This document shows, in pieces, positions 27,455 to 35,197 of a DNA stretch of 64,000 nt. A program made the translations under genes and the position numbers. The notes below the pieces were generated by a model, which saw only the letters and a list, made by a program, of their open reading frames with translations, did no database searches and had not been told where the DNA came from. This stretch comes from Bradyrhizobium sp. ORS 278 (lineage in GTDB: Bacteria > Pseudomonadota > Alphaproteobacteria > Rhizobiales > Xanthobacteraceae), in assembly GCF_000026145.1 (NCBI RefSeq), contig NC_009445.1, forward strand, positions 3,348,001 through 3,412,000, read 5' to 3'. The first letter of the stretch is position 1, and the number at the start of each line of letters is the position of its first letter.

Positions 27455-29521
27455 ATGAATAACACAGAGAATGCGAACGGCTTCGTCTTGCCTCGTCCAG
27501 TCGACCGGCTTCCTGAATACGCTCACTCGAAAGCTCGCCAAGCTCTGACAGAGCGTCTTGTCGATGCCTTTGGAATGTCCGACACGTCGGCCGCAGCAAT
27601 CGCTTCTGCAGTTGTTGATCCTTCGGAGGTACGTAAGTCCATTGGCGAGCCAAATGACCCTGATGTCGAGAGCATCGCGGTACCTGGCGGAACTCTGCTC
27701 GGCATTCGCACGAGTGTTTGGGCTCGCCGCGTTATGCCGGATCCACGAAATCCCAGGACTCTTCCGTCGCGCCGACATCCTTTCGCAGTTGATCCGGGAA
27801 GCGGTGGAGAGGACTCCAAGTTCCGACCTGTCCCCGAACCAAGAAGTTTGGACGCGAACGCAGCTGAGAGAGCAGAACTTGCCGTCGAGATTGAGAGCAG
27901 GCACCATCTGATTTGGGCATGCCAGCGGGCTGCTGCTTTCGTTCTGGCTGAAAACGATTGGCGTAGTTCGATCGAGTCCCAAGGGGTGATGGAAGCCGTT
28001 TGGTTGGTACCGACGACTTACCTCCACACCGATGGATCCGCGCCGGCTACGACTTTGACGACTGTAGAGGGATCATCAAGATGTACCGCGGTCCATGGCC
28101 TTCTCGGCGTTAATTCCGCCGACGTTCCTTACGAGGATAATGACTCGCGGTTTCGCGCTCACATCCGAAAGCTGAATGATGCTTTTGATCGTGGTGAGCG
28201 AAACAAGGAGACTGTTGTTGCACTCCGTTGTGAGCGAATCCCAGCTCTGATCTTAGTTGGTTTCCGACCTCACGCATTTGGTACCACCGGTTTTCCGACG
28301 GCCGTGAAATCTTTGGTTGCTCTGCGCCACGTCGATCCACCGAAGCCTTGGGGCGAGGGGCCGGAGAACGAGTCCCTTGCGGACGAGGTGCTTGATGAAC
28401 TTCATCGCCGCCACCTGATCTCATCAACGGAGCGAGACTATTTTGCGGGGGCATGCACAAAGACGGAAGCGGCGGCGGCCCATCTGCCAGTTGATCCCGT
28501 GCTCCGAGCAGCAAAGATCGTTCAGCTTTTCACAACAAGTGACGAACGAGTCGCTGAGGCCATCCGTGTTGCGGTAACGAGTCAGTCTACGCGGAAGCGT
28601 ATCACAGCAAAACTGATGAACGAACTCGCGACTGCATTAATCCTTCGTGCCGTGGCAGATGAGCCCGCTAAGGTTGACCAAATCCGACGCTATTTGCGCC
28701 ACGCCTTTGGCAAATCAGCGCATCGGGCACGATGGCAGGCGACTGGAAGGACGAGTGAACAGTTGATCCAGGCCGCGCTCACAGAGGTGCGCGAGGCGAT
28801 CTCAGCGGGTACTACCGGTGAGCCCGGGCCGTCGTCTCTGGAGCTGGCTGTGCGCGCTTCCTATCCGCTTGTTGTGTCAGGTCGCCTCAATGCAGATCGC
28901 GGATCGTCGGGTAACGATCAGCCCGATCGTCGGACGCCGGGTGAGATTTTGGACACAATGCGGCGCTCTGTCCAAGGCATTCACCAACTTGGACGCGCGC
29001 TGCTGGACTTTGAAGGCAATAGGCCTTTGCGCGCTGTTGATGAGTCGGGAGCGATCAAGTGTCTGACAAACGGTTCATCCGAAATCACGATTACCGACGT
29101 TTATCTTCGCAATGAGTTTCCTCCGCCTGGAAAGGTGAAGGCGACGCGGCCGGGTGACACTGCCACAGACCGTTACCAGAACGCTCTTTCGGCACTCAGC
29201 CGAGCATTCGTTAGTGTAGAAGAGGCATTTAATGGTCTTACCAAGGTCCTTGGCGACGACAGCCAGCCAGTAGTTGACACACTGGGCGTCGAACCACGCC
29301 TCACAGATACTTGGAGGGACTTGCTGTCTAAGGTCGACGAAGAGATGGTAATCTGGGCTCGTACTTTTCGTCGAGCTCACGGGACCAAGCCGGCTAACGT
29401 GATCAATCCGTCCGACGATGATGAGGTCGAGAATGATGATCCGTATGCCGATTCGAGCGGTGGCTCCGAGGAGGCTTGGGAAAGTGAAGATGCGGCATTA
29501 AACGCTAAGTCGTCCAGTTGA
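27455..29521 (+). CDS. Large protein with divergent ParB/sulfiredoxin-like N-terminal domain
   Basis: A 688-residue cytoplasmic protein, start set by AAGGAG 8 bases before the ATG. Residues about 70-230 look like a ParB/Srx fold: DPRNPR (96-101) matches the NPxxPR box I, the segment around NDWRSSIESQGVMEAVWLVP matches the L-x-x-S-I-x-x-x-G-x-x-x-P-hhV helix-strand, and EGSSRCTAVHGLLG (205-218) sits where ParB has DGERRxxAxxxxG, followed by VPYE. The GERR Arg pair is reduced to SSR, so NTPase or nuclease chemistry may be altered. The remaining 450 residues are mostly helical with no motif I know and end in an acidic tail (DDDEVENDDPYADSSGG). Codon use is less GC-biased than flanking genes, indicating transfer. 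Function unknown. Confidence 0.7.
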   Translation: MNNTENANGFVLPRPVDRLPEYAHSKARQALTERLVDAFGMSDTSAAAIASAVVDPSEVRKSIGEPNDPDVESIAVPGGTLLGIRTSVWARRVMPDPRNPRTLPSRRHPFAVDPGSGGEDSKFRPVPEPRSLDANAAERAELAVEIESRHHLIWACQRAAAFVLAENDWRSSIESQGVMEAVWLVPTTYLHTDGSAPATTLTTVEGSSRCTAVHGLLGVNSADVPYEDNDSRFRAHIRKLNDAFDRGERNKETVVALRCERIPALILVGFRPHAFGTTGFPTAVKSLVALRHVDPPKPWGEGPENESLADEVLDELHRRHLISSTERDYFAGACTKTEAAAAHLPVDPVLRAAKIVQLFTTSDERVAEAIRVAVTSQSTRKRITAKLMNELATALILRAVADEPAKVDQIRRYLRHAFGKSAHRARWQATGRTSEQLIQAALTEVREAISAGTTGEPGPSSLELAVRASYPLVVSGRLNADRGSSGNDQPDRRTPGEILDTMRRSVQGIHQLGRALLDFEGNRPLRAVDESGAIKCLTNGSSEITITDVYLRNEFPPPGKVKATRPGDTATDRYQNALSALSRAFVSVEEAFNGLTKVLGDDSQPVVDTLGVEPRLTDTWRDLLSKVDEEMVIWARTFRRAHGTKPANVINPSDDDEVENDDPYADSSGGSEEAWESEDAALNAKSSS

Positions 29522-29910
29522 TGTCTGCAGAACTAAATCTTCCTTTAAATTTCACAACTGGCTCGGCAGGATTGCTGAGCCAGTTGGGAGAGCCCAGTTT
29601 GCGAGAGATAGGTGATTTCGATTACGGCGTGCAAGGCTCGTATTTGCTTTGCCGCAGAATGTCGAAGCTGCATTCGGCGGCGAGGTGGAGTTGGTCTCGA
29701 CCTCGGTGGAGTCGTCACGGCCTGCTTGGGGTGAAAGCGCGCCGTTTCTCTCAGATGCATTGCCCCTTTCACGACGGGCAATCCCCGCATGCACCAACTG
29801 CCCGTCGTGCCAGTTTGTCGCACACTTTTCCCTTGCGCCGTCGGGCAAATCACCTGCACATTTCCGCGCATCCCGGCTCGCTGAAGAGGGACGTTTCGCG
29901 ATCGTCATGA
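29521..29910 (+). CDS. Doubtful small ORF overlapping the ParB-like gene stop
   Basis: The ATG overlaps the preceding TGA (TGATG), which is typical of coupling, and the first 45 residues (MSAELNLPLNFTTGSAGLLS onward) look plausible. After about residue 50 it turns into Arg/Ser/His-rich translation of repeat-like DNA. A 9-bp inverted repeat (aactggctc ... gagccagtt, 29556-29585) lies inside it. It may be a truncated gene whose end has been replaced. Confidence 0.25.
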   Translation: MSAELNLPLNFTTGSAGLLSQLGEPSLREIGDFDYGVQGSYLLCRRMSKLHSAARWSWSRPRWSRHGLLGVKARRFSQMHCPFHDGQSPHAPTARRASLSHTFPLRRRANHLHISAHPGSLKRDVSRSS

Positions 29911-30114
29911 AGCGTCGAGCCGGAGAGGCGACGGGCGCGTTGCTCCGCAGCCGGGTCTCACAGCCCGTGCCGACGAACGGAGCGAGGCGACGGCGAAATG
30001 GTGTGGTCCTGGTCTCCCGACGCTGAGACCAAGCCGGTGGTGATGATGATCCGCTGGTGACGGGGGCAAGACAGCCGGTCCCCGGGGAGAGCACCTATAA
30101 CCCGCAAAACCGTC
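29911..30114. other. Non-coding sequence upstream of cloverleaf element
   Basis: No credible reading frame. The text from about 29805 onward (gtttgtcgcacacttttccc, then gggcaaatcacctg, gaagagggacg, cgatcgtcatgaa) matches in my memory a long non-coding sequence found in many copies in Bradyrhizobium genomes, leading into the structured element that follows. That recollection has not been checked. Confidence 0.4.
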
Positions 30115-30217
30115 GCGCAGGGAAGGCCGGAGATCGGGCTGAACCTGTGGTTCTACCGCGTGCTTGTTTGCTGCACGCGGACCGCGGGTATCAGTCGATA
30201 CCCGGTCTTCCCTGCGC
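30115..30217. ncRNA. Cloverleaf-like structured element
   Basis: Outer arms 30115-30130 (gcgcagggaaggccgg) and 30202-30217 (ccggtcttccctgcgc) pair with one mismatch over 16 bases. Inside are three hairpins: gaacc-tgt-ggttc (30141-30153), ccgcgtgc-N9-gcacgcgg (30156-30180, 8 perfect pairs) and gggtatc-N4-gataccc (30186-30203, overlapping the outer arm by two bases). No tRNA features (no CCA, no T-loop) are seen. It could be an RNA, or a DNA-level element such as a transposon end or a REP cluster. Strand not known. Confidence 0.45.
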
Positions 30218-30368
30218 CTCTTCTTCGGAAGAGGTTCACTCAAGAAAACAACTCGGGCAGACATCGCCGCGAGATCGCTAAGCCATGCCTGGTGTCAAAA
30301 CCGTGGAGAAGGGGCGCATGACGATGTCATGCCGTGATCCGCAGGAGCGGCCGGCCGGCGCCCGGACG
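30218..30368. other. Gap before the sulfur island
   Basis: Nothing coding or clearly structural seen. It separates the accessory segment from the convergent YeeE/YedE gene that begins the sulfur island. Confidence 0.4.
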
Positions 30369-31454
30369 TCAATGGCTCATCCGGAACAGGTTGCGTACGG
30401 CGGGGCGCCATTCGCCCGTCATGGTGTATTCGAGCCCAAGGCGCGCACCGCAGGCGACCGCGAGCATGGTCAGCGGCGCCGATAGCGCGAGCGTCGAGAA
30501 TGCCGACAGGCCCTGGCCGATGGTGCAGCCCATCGACATGATGCCGCCGGTGCCCATCAGGAGCGCGCCGACCATGTGGCGCTTCAGCTCGCGCGCGTCG
30601 TCGCAGGCTTCCCAGCGGAAGACGCGCGAGAACATCGCCGCCAGGAACGAGCCAAGGATGACGCCGGCGACCGAGCCGATCGCGAAGTCGGCGTGGCTGC
30701 CCGAGAGCGTAGCGATGTAGAGCACGGTGTTGCCGAGCGGAGCAACGAAGGTGAGCGAGGCCACCCGCTCGGGGTCGAAATCGTCATGGCCGAGCCAGCC
30801 GGTTGCGAACCAGCCGAAGGCGACGGCGCCGCCCACCGCGAGGCCTGACAACAGCAGGCGAGGTGATCTCAACAATTGGCCATTAGCCAGGGCCCAGGCC
30901 GCGAGCGCCACGGCCGCGAGTGAGACGATGACGGGCCGTGCATAGGAGCCGATAGCTGCGGATAGCAGCGTATCCATGCCCTGGTTCATTGCCTCCGGCA
31001 GATGCACCGACAGCGGCTCGATCAAACCGACGCGCAAGAATCCAGTGAGGCCACGCATCGCCGCCAATGCGGAGACGCCGAGCACGAGAAAGACGACGAT
31101 GGCGCGCAGATCGCCGCCACCGATGCGCACCAGGGTCCCGAAGCCGCAGGTGCCGACCAGCGCCATGCCGATCCCGAACAGCAGGCCGCCGAGGATGGCG
31201 CCGCCGAGCGGAATGGAGGAGGTGAGATAGATCGAGCGGGAGAGATCGACCAGGCCGAAGCTGGCGAGCAACTGGGTCGCGACAAGCGCGACGGCGGCGG
31301 CCAGGGCGAAGGATTTGAGCCGCCGTGTATCGGCGCCGAAGAACGCGTCCTCGAGCATCGCGAGCGTGCAGAAGCGCCCGGCGCGGCCGGCCACCCCGAG
31401 CACGGCGCCTGCGAGCAGCCCGCACATGAACGTCAAAGCTGACGGACTGAGCAT
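30369..31454 (-). CDS. YeeE/YedE two-domain sulfur transport protein
   Basis: A 361-residue inner-membrane protein with about 9-10 hydrophobic segments and two pseudo-repeated halves. The conserved Cys motifs of the TsuA/YeeE family are present: GRAGRFCTLAMLEDA, GTCGFGTLVRIGGGD and MSMGCTIGQGLSAFSTLA; these cysteines relay thiosulfate or sulfane sulfur across the membrane in characterised homologues. GGGGAGG lies 6 bases before the ATG. It is downstream of the soxS-type and ArsR genes on the same strand and probably shares their promoter at about 32.40 kb. Confidence 0.85.
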   Translation of the reverse strand: MLSPSALTFMCGLLAGAVLGVAGRAGRFCTLAMLEDAFFGADTRRLKSFALAAAVALVATQLLASFGLVDLSRSIYLTSSIPLGGAILGGLLFGIGMALVGTCGFGTLVRIGGGDLRAIVVFLVLGVSALAAMRGLTGFLRVGLIEPLSVHLPEAMNQGMDTLLSAAIGSYARPVIVSLAAVALAAWALANGQLLRSPRLLLSGLAVGGAVAFGWFATGWLGHDDFDPERVASLTFVAPLGNTVLYIATLSGSHADFAIGSVAGVILGSFLAAMFSRVFRWEACDDARELKRHMVGALLMGTGGIMSMGCTIGQGLSAFSTLALSAPLTMLAVACGARLGLEYTMTGEWRPAVRNLFRMSH

Positions 31455-31596
31455 GCCTCCCCGATGTCCTTGTTCTTGTCCGGGCGATTGTGCGCCAGGA
31501 TCGACGGCGAAGCCAGACCTCTTGCGACACCCGCTGTCGGCGTTCGCGCCTGCCTGTCGCGCGTGCGTCCGAGGATGCCGCAGCGCAGAGCGATGG

Positions 31597-31947
31597 TCAG
31601 CGACGACGCTTGCGGACCGGCTCGCAGAAGACGTCATAGATCGCCGTCAGAATCTTGCGCACGTCCTCACTGGCGAGACTGTAATAGATCGTCTTGCCGT
31701 CGCGCCGCGTCGTTACCAGCCGGTCGAGCCTGAGACGGGCGAGCTGCTGCGAGACGGTCGACTGCCGCTCACCGAGAAACTGCTCGAGCTCGGTAACGGA
31801 TTTTTCGCCCTCGGAGAGAATGCACAGCAGCAGCAGCCGGGACTCGTGGGACAGGGCCTTCAGCATCTCGCTGGCCTCGCGCGCCTTCTCGATCATCTGC
31901 TCGAGCTCGGCGGAGGTTTCGATGTCCTTCATCTTCGGCAGCGGCAT
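31597..31947 (-). CDS. ArsR-family persulfide-sensing regulator (BigR/SqrR/SoxR type)
   Basis: A 116-residue winged-helix repressor. Helix-turn-helix text is SVTELEQFLGERQSTVSQQL followed by the wing RRDGKTIYYSLAS. Cys42 (LLLLC) and Cys108 (DVFC) are at the same positions as the redox pair of BigR, which forms a disulfide or polysulfide bridge upon sulfide exposure and releases DNA. Family repressors control sulfide and thiosulfate oxidation genes, and it sits in the sox cluster between the soxS-like gene and a YeeE gene. It would bind AT-rich palindromes such as ATTCGAATAT found nearby. The same-named redox regulator soxR of E. coli is unrelated. Confidence 0.88.
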   Translation of the reverse strand: MPLPKMKDIETSAELEQMIEKAREASEMLKALSHESRLLLLCILSEGEKSVTELEQFLGERQSTVSQQLARLRLDRLVTTRRDGKTIYYSLASEDVRKILTAIYDVFCEPVRKRRR

Positions 31948-31971
31948 GAAACTGGGATCCTCGATTGTCGG

Positions 31972-32361
31972 TCAGGAGCGGGCCGGCGTCCCGCTTGTAG
32001 CATTCATCAGGCGGCCGAGCAGCCCAAAGAAGAACGCATCGCCCGGATAGCCGCGGATCCGGCCGATCTCGCGGCCCTGGTCGAGCACCACGAAGGTCGG
32101 CGTGAAGGCGCCGGGGTCGATGCCGGCGAGATCCGCCGGCAGTGGCTGGGTGAGGTCGACCCGTCGCAGCGGAAGGGCGCGCCCTTCGTCGGTCCTGGCA
32201 TAGATCGGCGCGATCTCGGCATTGAACCGGGCGCACCAGCCGCAGCCGGGGCGCTCGAACATCACGAGTTCGGAGGCGAGGAGCGGAGCCGACAGGCACA
32301 GCAGGGCGACCGCGGCCGAGGCGAGTGTTGCAGCCGTGCGAGCTGTGATTTGACCGGACAT
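31972..32361 (-). CDS. soxS: SoxS-like periplasmic thioredoxin
   Basis: A 129-residue thioredoxin-fold protein with a signal peptide (residues 1-29, ending LLASE) and the redox motif GCGWC (Cys40, Cys43). PTFVVLDQGREIGRIRGYPG contains the cis-Pro. In sox clusters this protein (SoxS) keeps the Sox system, in particular SoxY, in its active state by reducing wrong disulfides. It is transcribed divergently from soxV; the ArsR gene follows after 24 bases. ATG 32361 is preceded by GAGAGGATGG; an in-frame ATG 10 codons upstream is less likely. Confidence 0.82.
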   Translation of the reverse strand: MSGQITARTAATLASAAVALLCLSAPLLASELVMFERPGCGWCARFNAEIAPIYARTDEGRALPLRRVDLTQPLPADLAGIDPGAFTPTFVVLDQGREIGRIRGYPGDAFFFGLLGRLMNATSGTPARS

Positions 32362-32402
32362 GCTGCCATCCTCTCTGGACTTGCCAGCCAATCTATCATT
32401 AA

Positions 32403-32413
32403 ATTCGAATATG
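32403..32413. promoter_or_regulatory. AT-rich operator candidate, soxS/soxV divergent region
   Basis: attcgaatatg lies in the 121-base gap between soxS (leftward) and soxV (rightward); the 8-base core attcgaat is a perfect palindrome. The identical 11-mer recurs at 33959-33969 before soxW, and variants occur before soxX, the YeeE pair and the sulfide:quinone oxidoreductase. In a GC-rich context this repetition points to the binding site of the two BigR-like repressors. Confidence 0.6.
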
Positions 32414-32482
32414 TACTAGTGCGCGAATTCCGAAGCCTGCGCTGCCGGCCGGGAGTCGCAGCACTGCTGCGCGGGAGGACAA

Positions 32483-33217
32483 ATGGATCTCGACGTCACG
32501 CTCGGCGCCGCGCTCGCCGCCGGCCTCCTGTCGTTCCTGTCGCCCTGCATCCTGCCGCTGGTTCCGCCGTTCCTGTGCTACATGGCCGGCGTCTCGGCGG
32601 CCGATACCATCGCCGAGGGCGGCGTGGTGCAGCGGCGCCGGACGGTGCTGACGGCGCTGTGCTTCGTCGCCGGCTTCTCGCTGGTGTTCATAGGCCTCGG
32701 TGCGACAGCCTCCGTCTTTGGCCGCTTCATCGCCGGTCATCTCGGCCAGCTCGGCATGGTCGCGGGACTCGTCATCATCGCGATGGGGCTGCATTTCCTC
32801 GGGTTGCTCAGGATACCCTTGCTGTACCGCAGCGCGACGATCGATGTCGGCCGCAAGCCGGCCGGCCTGCTTGGCGCTTTCGTCATGGGGCTGGCCTTCG
32901 CCTTAGGCTGGACGCCATGCGCGGGACCGGTGCTCGCCGCCGTGCTGATGATGGCCGGCGCGGAGGCGACCGTGGGGAAGGGCGCGCTGCTGCTCGCGGC
33001 CTATTCGGTCGGAACAGGCATCCCGTTCCTGATCGCGGCGGCCTTCACGGGGCAGTTCATGACGGTACTGAAGGGTATCAAGCCGCATCTGCCTCTGGTC
33101 GAAAAGACGATGGGCGGCTTTCTCGTCCTTACCGGCGTGGCCTTTCTTGCCGGTGTCATTCCGGAGATGTCGCAATGGATATTCGAGCGCTTCCCATCGC
33201 TCGCCACCATCGGCTGA
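32483..33217 (+). CDS. soxV: SoxV, CcdA/DsbD-type membrane thiol transporter
   Basis: A 244-residue inner-membrane protein with six predicted helices. The two redox cysteines sit in FLSPCILPLVPPF (near residue 23) and GWTPCAGPVLAA (near residue 143), as in CcdA. It moves reducing equivalents from cytoplasmic thioredoxin to periplasmic partners, here the SoxW and SoxS thioredoxins encoded beside it. GGGAGG is 7 bases before the ATG. Its stop abuts the convergent gene that ends at 33218. Confidence 0.9.
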   Translation: MDLDVTLGAALAAGLLSFLSPCILPLVPPFLCYMAGVSAADTIAEGGVVQRRRTVLTALCFVAGFSLVFIGLGATASVFGRFIAGHLGQLGMVAGLVIIAMGLHFLGLLRIPLLYRSATIDVGRKPAGLLGAFVMGLAFALGWTPCAGPVLAAVLMMAGAEATVGKGALLLAAYSVGTGIPFLIAAAFTGQFMTVLKGIKPHLPLVEKTMGGFLVLTGVAFLAGVIPEMSQWIFERFPSLATIG

Positions 33218-33934
33218 TCAGCCAAAGCGGAAATCGAGCAGGTTGACGAAGGATTCCAGCTCGATCTCGTAGCGATGCACGAGGCCGGCATCGCCCTCGC
33301 GCGCGGCGCGGCCGATCTCCTCGGCGCTCGCGCTGGCGCCGTCGATCAGGCGGCGGAATTCGGCCTGGCTTGCGATCTCGGGCGTGGCGAGGTCGTTGCA
33401 GCGCTGCAACTGGGCGCGCAGGGCGGCGCCGGCCTCGACCACCTCGCCAGGTCCTGCCTTGCTCGAGGCGAACCGCGCCGCGACGTTGCGCAGCGCGTCC
33501 ATGACGGGCGCGAGCTCGAACACGCAGTCGCTGAGCTCGGCCACGCCGGCCTCGCGCCTCAGCGCGTGGATCGACCGGCGCAGCGCGGCGATGTCCACCG
33601 CGGCACGGGCGCCATCACCCGCGGTCAGAGCTGCGTCGGCCTTGCTCAGGCGATCGTTGCCACCGGCGATCAGCCCCGAAATCGACCTATCCGAATAGGG
33701 GGCCACCGCGCGCTCGGTCACTCCGCCGAGCCTTGCCCAGGCCCGTCGGGCATCGTCGAGCTCGATCTGCGCGAGGCCGATATTGCCGGTGCGCGCGTAG
33801 CTCGCAGCGGCGCGCAGACTGGCCATCGCCGCCGGCATCAGCGCCGCGATGTCCGCCTCCTCTGCGGCATGCAGATGGACGCTTGGGGCGAGACACGACA
33901 GCACGAGGGACAGAATGATGGCGCGGCGCAGCAT
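33218..33934 (-). CDS. Hypothetical periplasmic helical protein in sox cluster
   Basis: A 238-residue protein with a signal peptide (MLRRAIILSLVLSCLAPSVH, cut near HAA) and an all-helical, Ala/Arg/Asp-rich mature part. Two cysteines (DCVFELAPVMD and QRCNDLATPE) may form a disulfide. There is no CXXCH motif, so it is not a cytochrome. It lies tail to tail with soxV and head to head with soxW, sharing an AT-rich operator with the latter. I do not recognise a family; a role as a periplasmic accessory factor of the Sox system is only suggested by position. Confidence 0.6.
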   Translation of the reverse strand: MLRRAIILSLVLSCLAPSVHLHAAEEADIAALMPAAMASLRAAASYARTGNIGLAQIELDDARRAWARLGGVTERAVAPYSDRSISGLIAGGNDRLSKADAALTAGDGARAAVDIAALRRSIHALRREAGVAELSDCVFELAPVMDALRNVAARFASSKAGPGEVVEAGAALRAQLQRCNDLATPEIASQAEFRRLIDGASASAEEIGRAAREGDAGLVHRYEIELESFVNLLDFRFG

Positions 33935-33947
33935 CGAATGTCCTCTT

Positions 33948-33969
33948 CATATTCTGCTATTCGAATATG
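33948..33969. promoter_or_regulatory. AT-rich operator candidate before soxW
   Basis: catattc-N8-gaatatg inverted repeat containing attcgaatatg (33959-33969), identical over 11 bases to the site at 32403. It sits 14 bases from the start of the leftward hypothetical gene and about 45 bases before the soxW start, so it could control both. Confidence 0.6.
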
Positions 33970-34014
33970 GTGTATCGAACTTCGGCCGACTTGGCAAAGC
34001 GCGCGAGCAGGCTC

Positions 34015-34605
34015 ATGACTTCGAACTCGACGATGACGCGGCGCGGCCTGATTGCCATGCTGCCTGCCGCGACCGTCCTCGGCGCCGCGCCGACGCTGGC
34101 GCGAGCGGACGCGGTGCTCGGCGACGACGGGCTCTATCATCAGTCGTGGTTTCTCAACAGCTTTCTCGACCTGCGCGAAGATCTCGACAGCGCGGCATCG
34201 GAAGGCAAGCGGCTCGCGATCATGTGGGAGCTGCGCGGCTGTCCGTATTGCCGCGAGACGCATCTGGTGAACTTCGCCGATCCCGGCATCACCGACTACA
34301 TCCGCGCGAATTTCGAGGTGCTGCAGCTCAATCTGCTCGGCGCCCGCAAGGTGACCGATTTCGACGGCAAGGAGCTCACCGAGAAGGAGCTTGCCGAGCG
34401 CTACGCCATCAGGTTCACGCCGACCTTCCAGTTCTTTCCGCCGTCCGCCGATGGCGTCGCCGCCAAGGAGCCGCTCGCGCGCGAGGTGGCGCGCGCGCCG
34501 GGCTATCTCAAGCCGCCGCATTTCCTGGCGATGTTCCGTTTCGTGCGCGACAGGGCCTATGAGCGCGGCACCTTCCGCGACTATCTCGCTGCGTCCAAAG
34601 GTTGA
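34015..34605 (+). CDS. soxW: SoxW-like periplasmic thioredoxin
   Basis: A 196-residue thioredoxin-fold protein with a Tat-like leader (TRRGLIAMLPAATVLGAAPT) and the redox motif GCPYC (Cys76, Cys79), cis-Pro in RFTPTFQFFPP. SoxW is the periplasmic thioredoxin that passes electrons from SoxV to the thiosulfate-oxidising complex. ATG 34015 was chosen for its AGCAGG site; ATG 33967 would start within the operator, and ATG 34033 is a third option. Confidence 0.82.
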   Translation: MTSNSTMTRRGLIAMLPAATVLGAAPTLARADAVLGDDGLYHQSWFLNSFLDLREDLDSAASEGKRLAIMWELRGCPYCRETHLVNFADPGITDYIRANFEVLQLNLLGARKVTDFDGKELTEKELAERYAIRFTPTFQFFPPSADGVAAKEPLAREVARAPGYLKPPHFLAMFRFVRDRAYERGTFRDYLAASKG

Positions 34606-34628
34606 GTGCGCTGCCGCATCGAATTCGG

Positions 34629-34669
34629 TTGACTTCAATCATATTATCAAATCATAATTAGTGAATATG
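34629..34669 (+). promoter_or_regulatory. Promoter and operator candidate of soxXYZABCD
   Basis: ttgact (34629-34634) and cataat (34653-34658) are spaced by 18 bases and look like a sigma-70 promoter. They are embedded in an AT-rich stretch with catatt at 34640 and gaatatg at 34663-34669, the half-sites of the motif seen at 32403 and 33948, so a repressor bound here would cover the -10 region. The soxX start is 65 bases downstream. Confidence 0.55.
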
Positions 34670-34733
34670 ATGGACCGTAAGTCCGTCGCGTCATCAGCAG
34701 GCGAGGGGAAACCTCGTCGGTCAGGGTGGAAAC

Positions 34734-35177
34734 ATGCGCCGTATGATTCCGGCTGCCTTGTTCTGCGCGTTGCTCTCCGCGACCGCGCGAGGCGACGAGC
34801 CGATCAGGCTCGATGTCGTCGACTTCGCCATTCCGAAATCGTTGACGGGTGCGCCCGGCAGTGCCGATGCCGGCAAGAACGTTTTTTTGACGCGGACGCT
34901 CGGCAATTGCCTTGCCTGTCATCAGGTCACGTCGTTGAAGTCCGAGGAGTTTCACGGCGAGTTCGGGCCGTCGCTCGACGGCGTCGCGACCCGCTACAAC
35001 ACGGCGCAGCTGCGCCTCATCGTTGCCGATCCCAAGCGCATCTTCACCGATACGGTGATGCCCGCCTTCTACAAGAACGACGGTCTCAATCGCGTGCGTC
35101 CCGAGTTTGTCGGCAAGCCGGTTCTCACCGCCGCGCAGGTCGAGGATGTCGTGGCCTATCTCGAAACATTGAAATAA
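34734..35177 (+). CDS. soxX: SoxX, monoheme cytochrome of thiosulfate oxidation
   Basis: A 147-residue periplasmic cytochrome c with a Sec signal peptide (MRRMIPAALFCALLSATARG). Heme is bound at CLACH (Cys59-His63), with Met109 in DTVMPAF as the likely distal ligand. SoxX pairs with SoxA to couple thiosulfate to the carrier SoxYZ, accepting the two electrons released. First gene of the soxXYZABCD block; soxY follows after 20 bases. Confidence 0.94.
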   Translation: MRRMIPAALFCALLSATARGDEPIRLDVVDFAIPKSLTGAPGSADAGKNVFLTRTLGNCLACHQVTSLKSEEFHGEFGPSLDGVATRYNTAQLRLIVADPKRIFTDTVMPAFYKNDGLNRVRPEFVGKPVLTAAQVEDVVAYLETLK

Positions 35178-35197
35178 CCGCCTCTGGAGGATGATGC

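Noticed and set aside
30115..30217. tRNA gene
   Set aside because: Although the stem arrangement is cloverleaf-like, the outer stem is 16 bp, there is no TTC loop or anticodon arm of normal size and no CCA end.
33218..33934. Cytochrome c-556/c-prime type protein in the sox locus
   Set aside because: All-helical like such cytochromes, but there is no CXXCH heme site.
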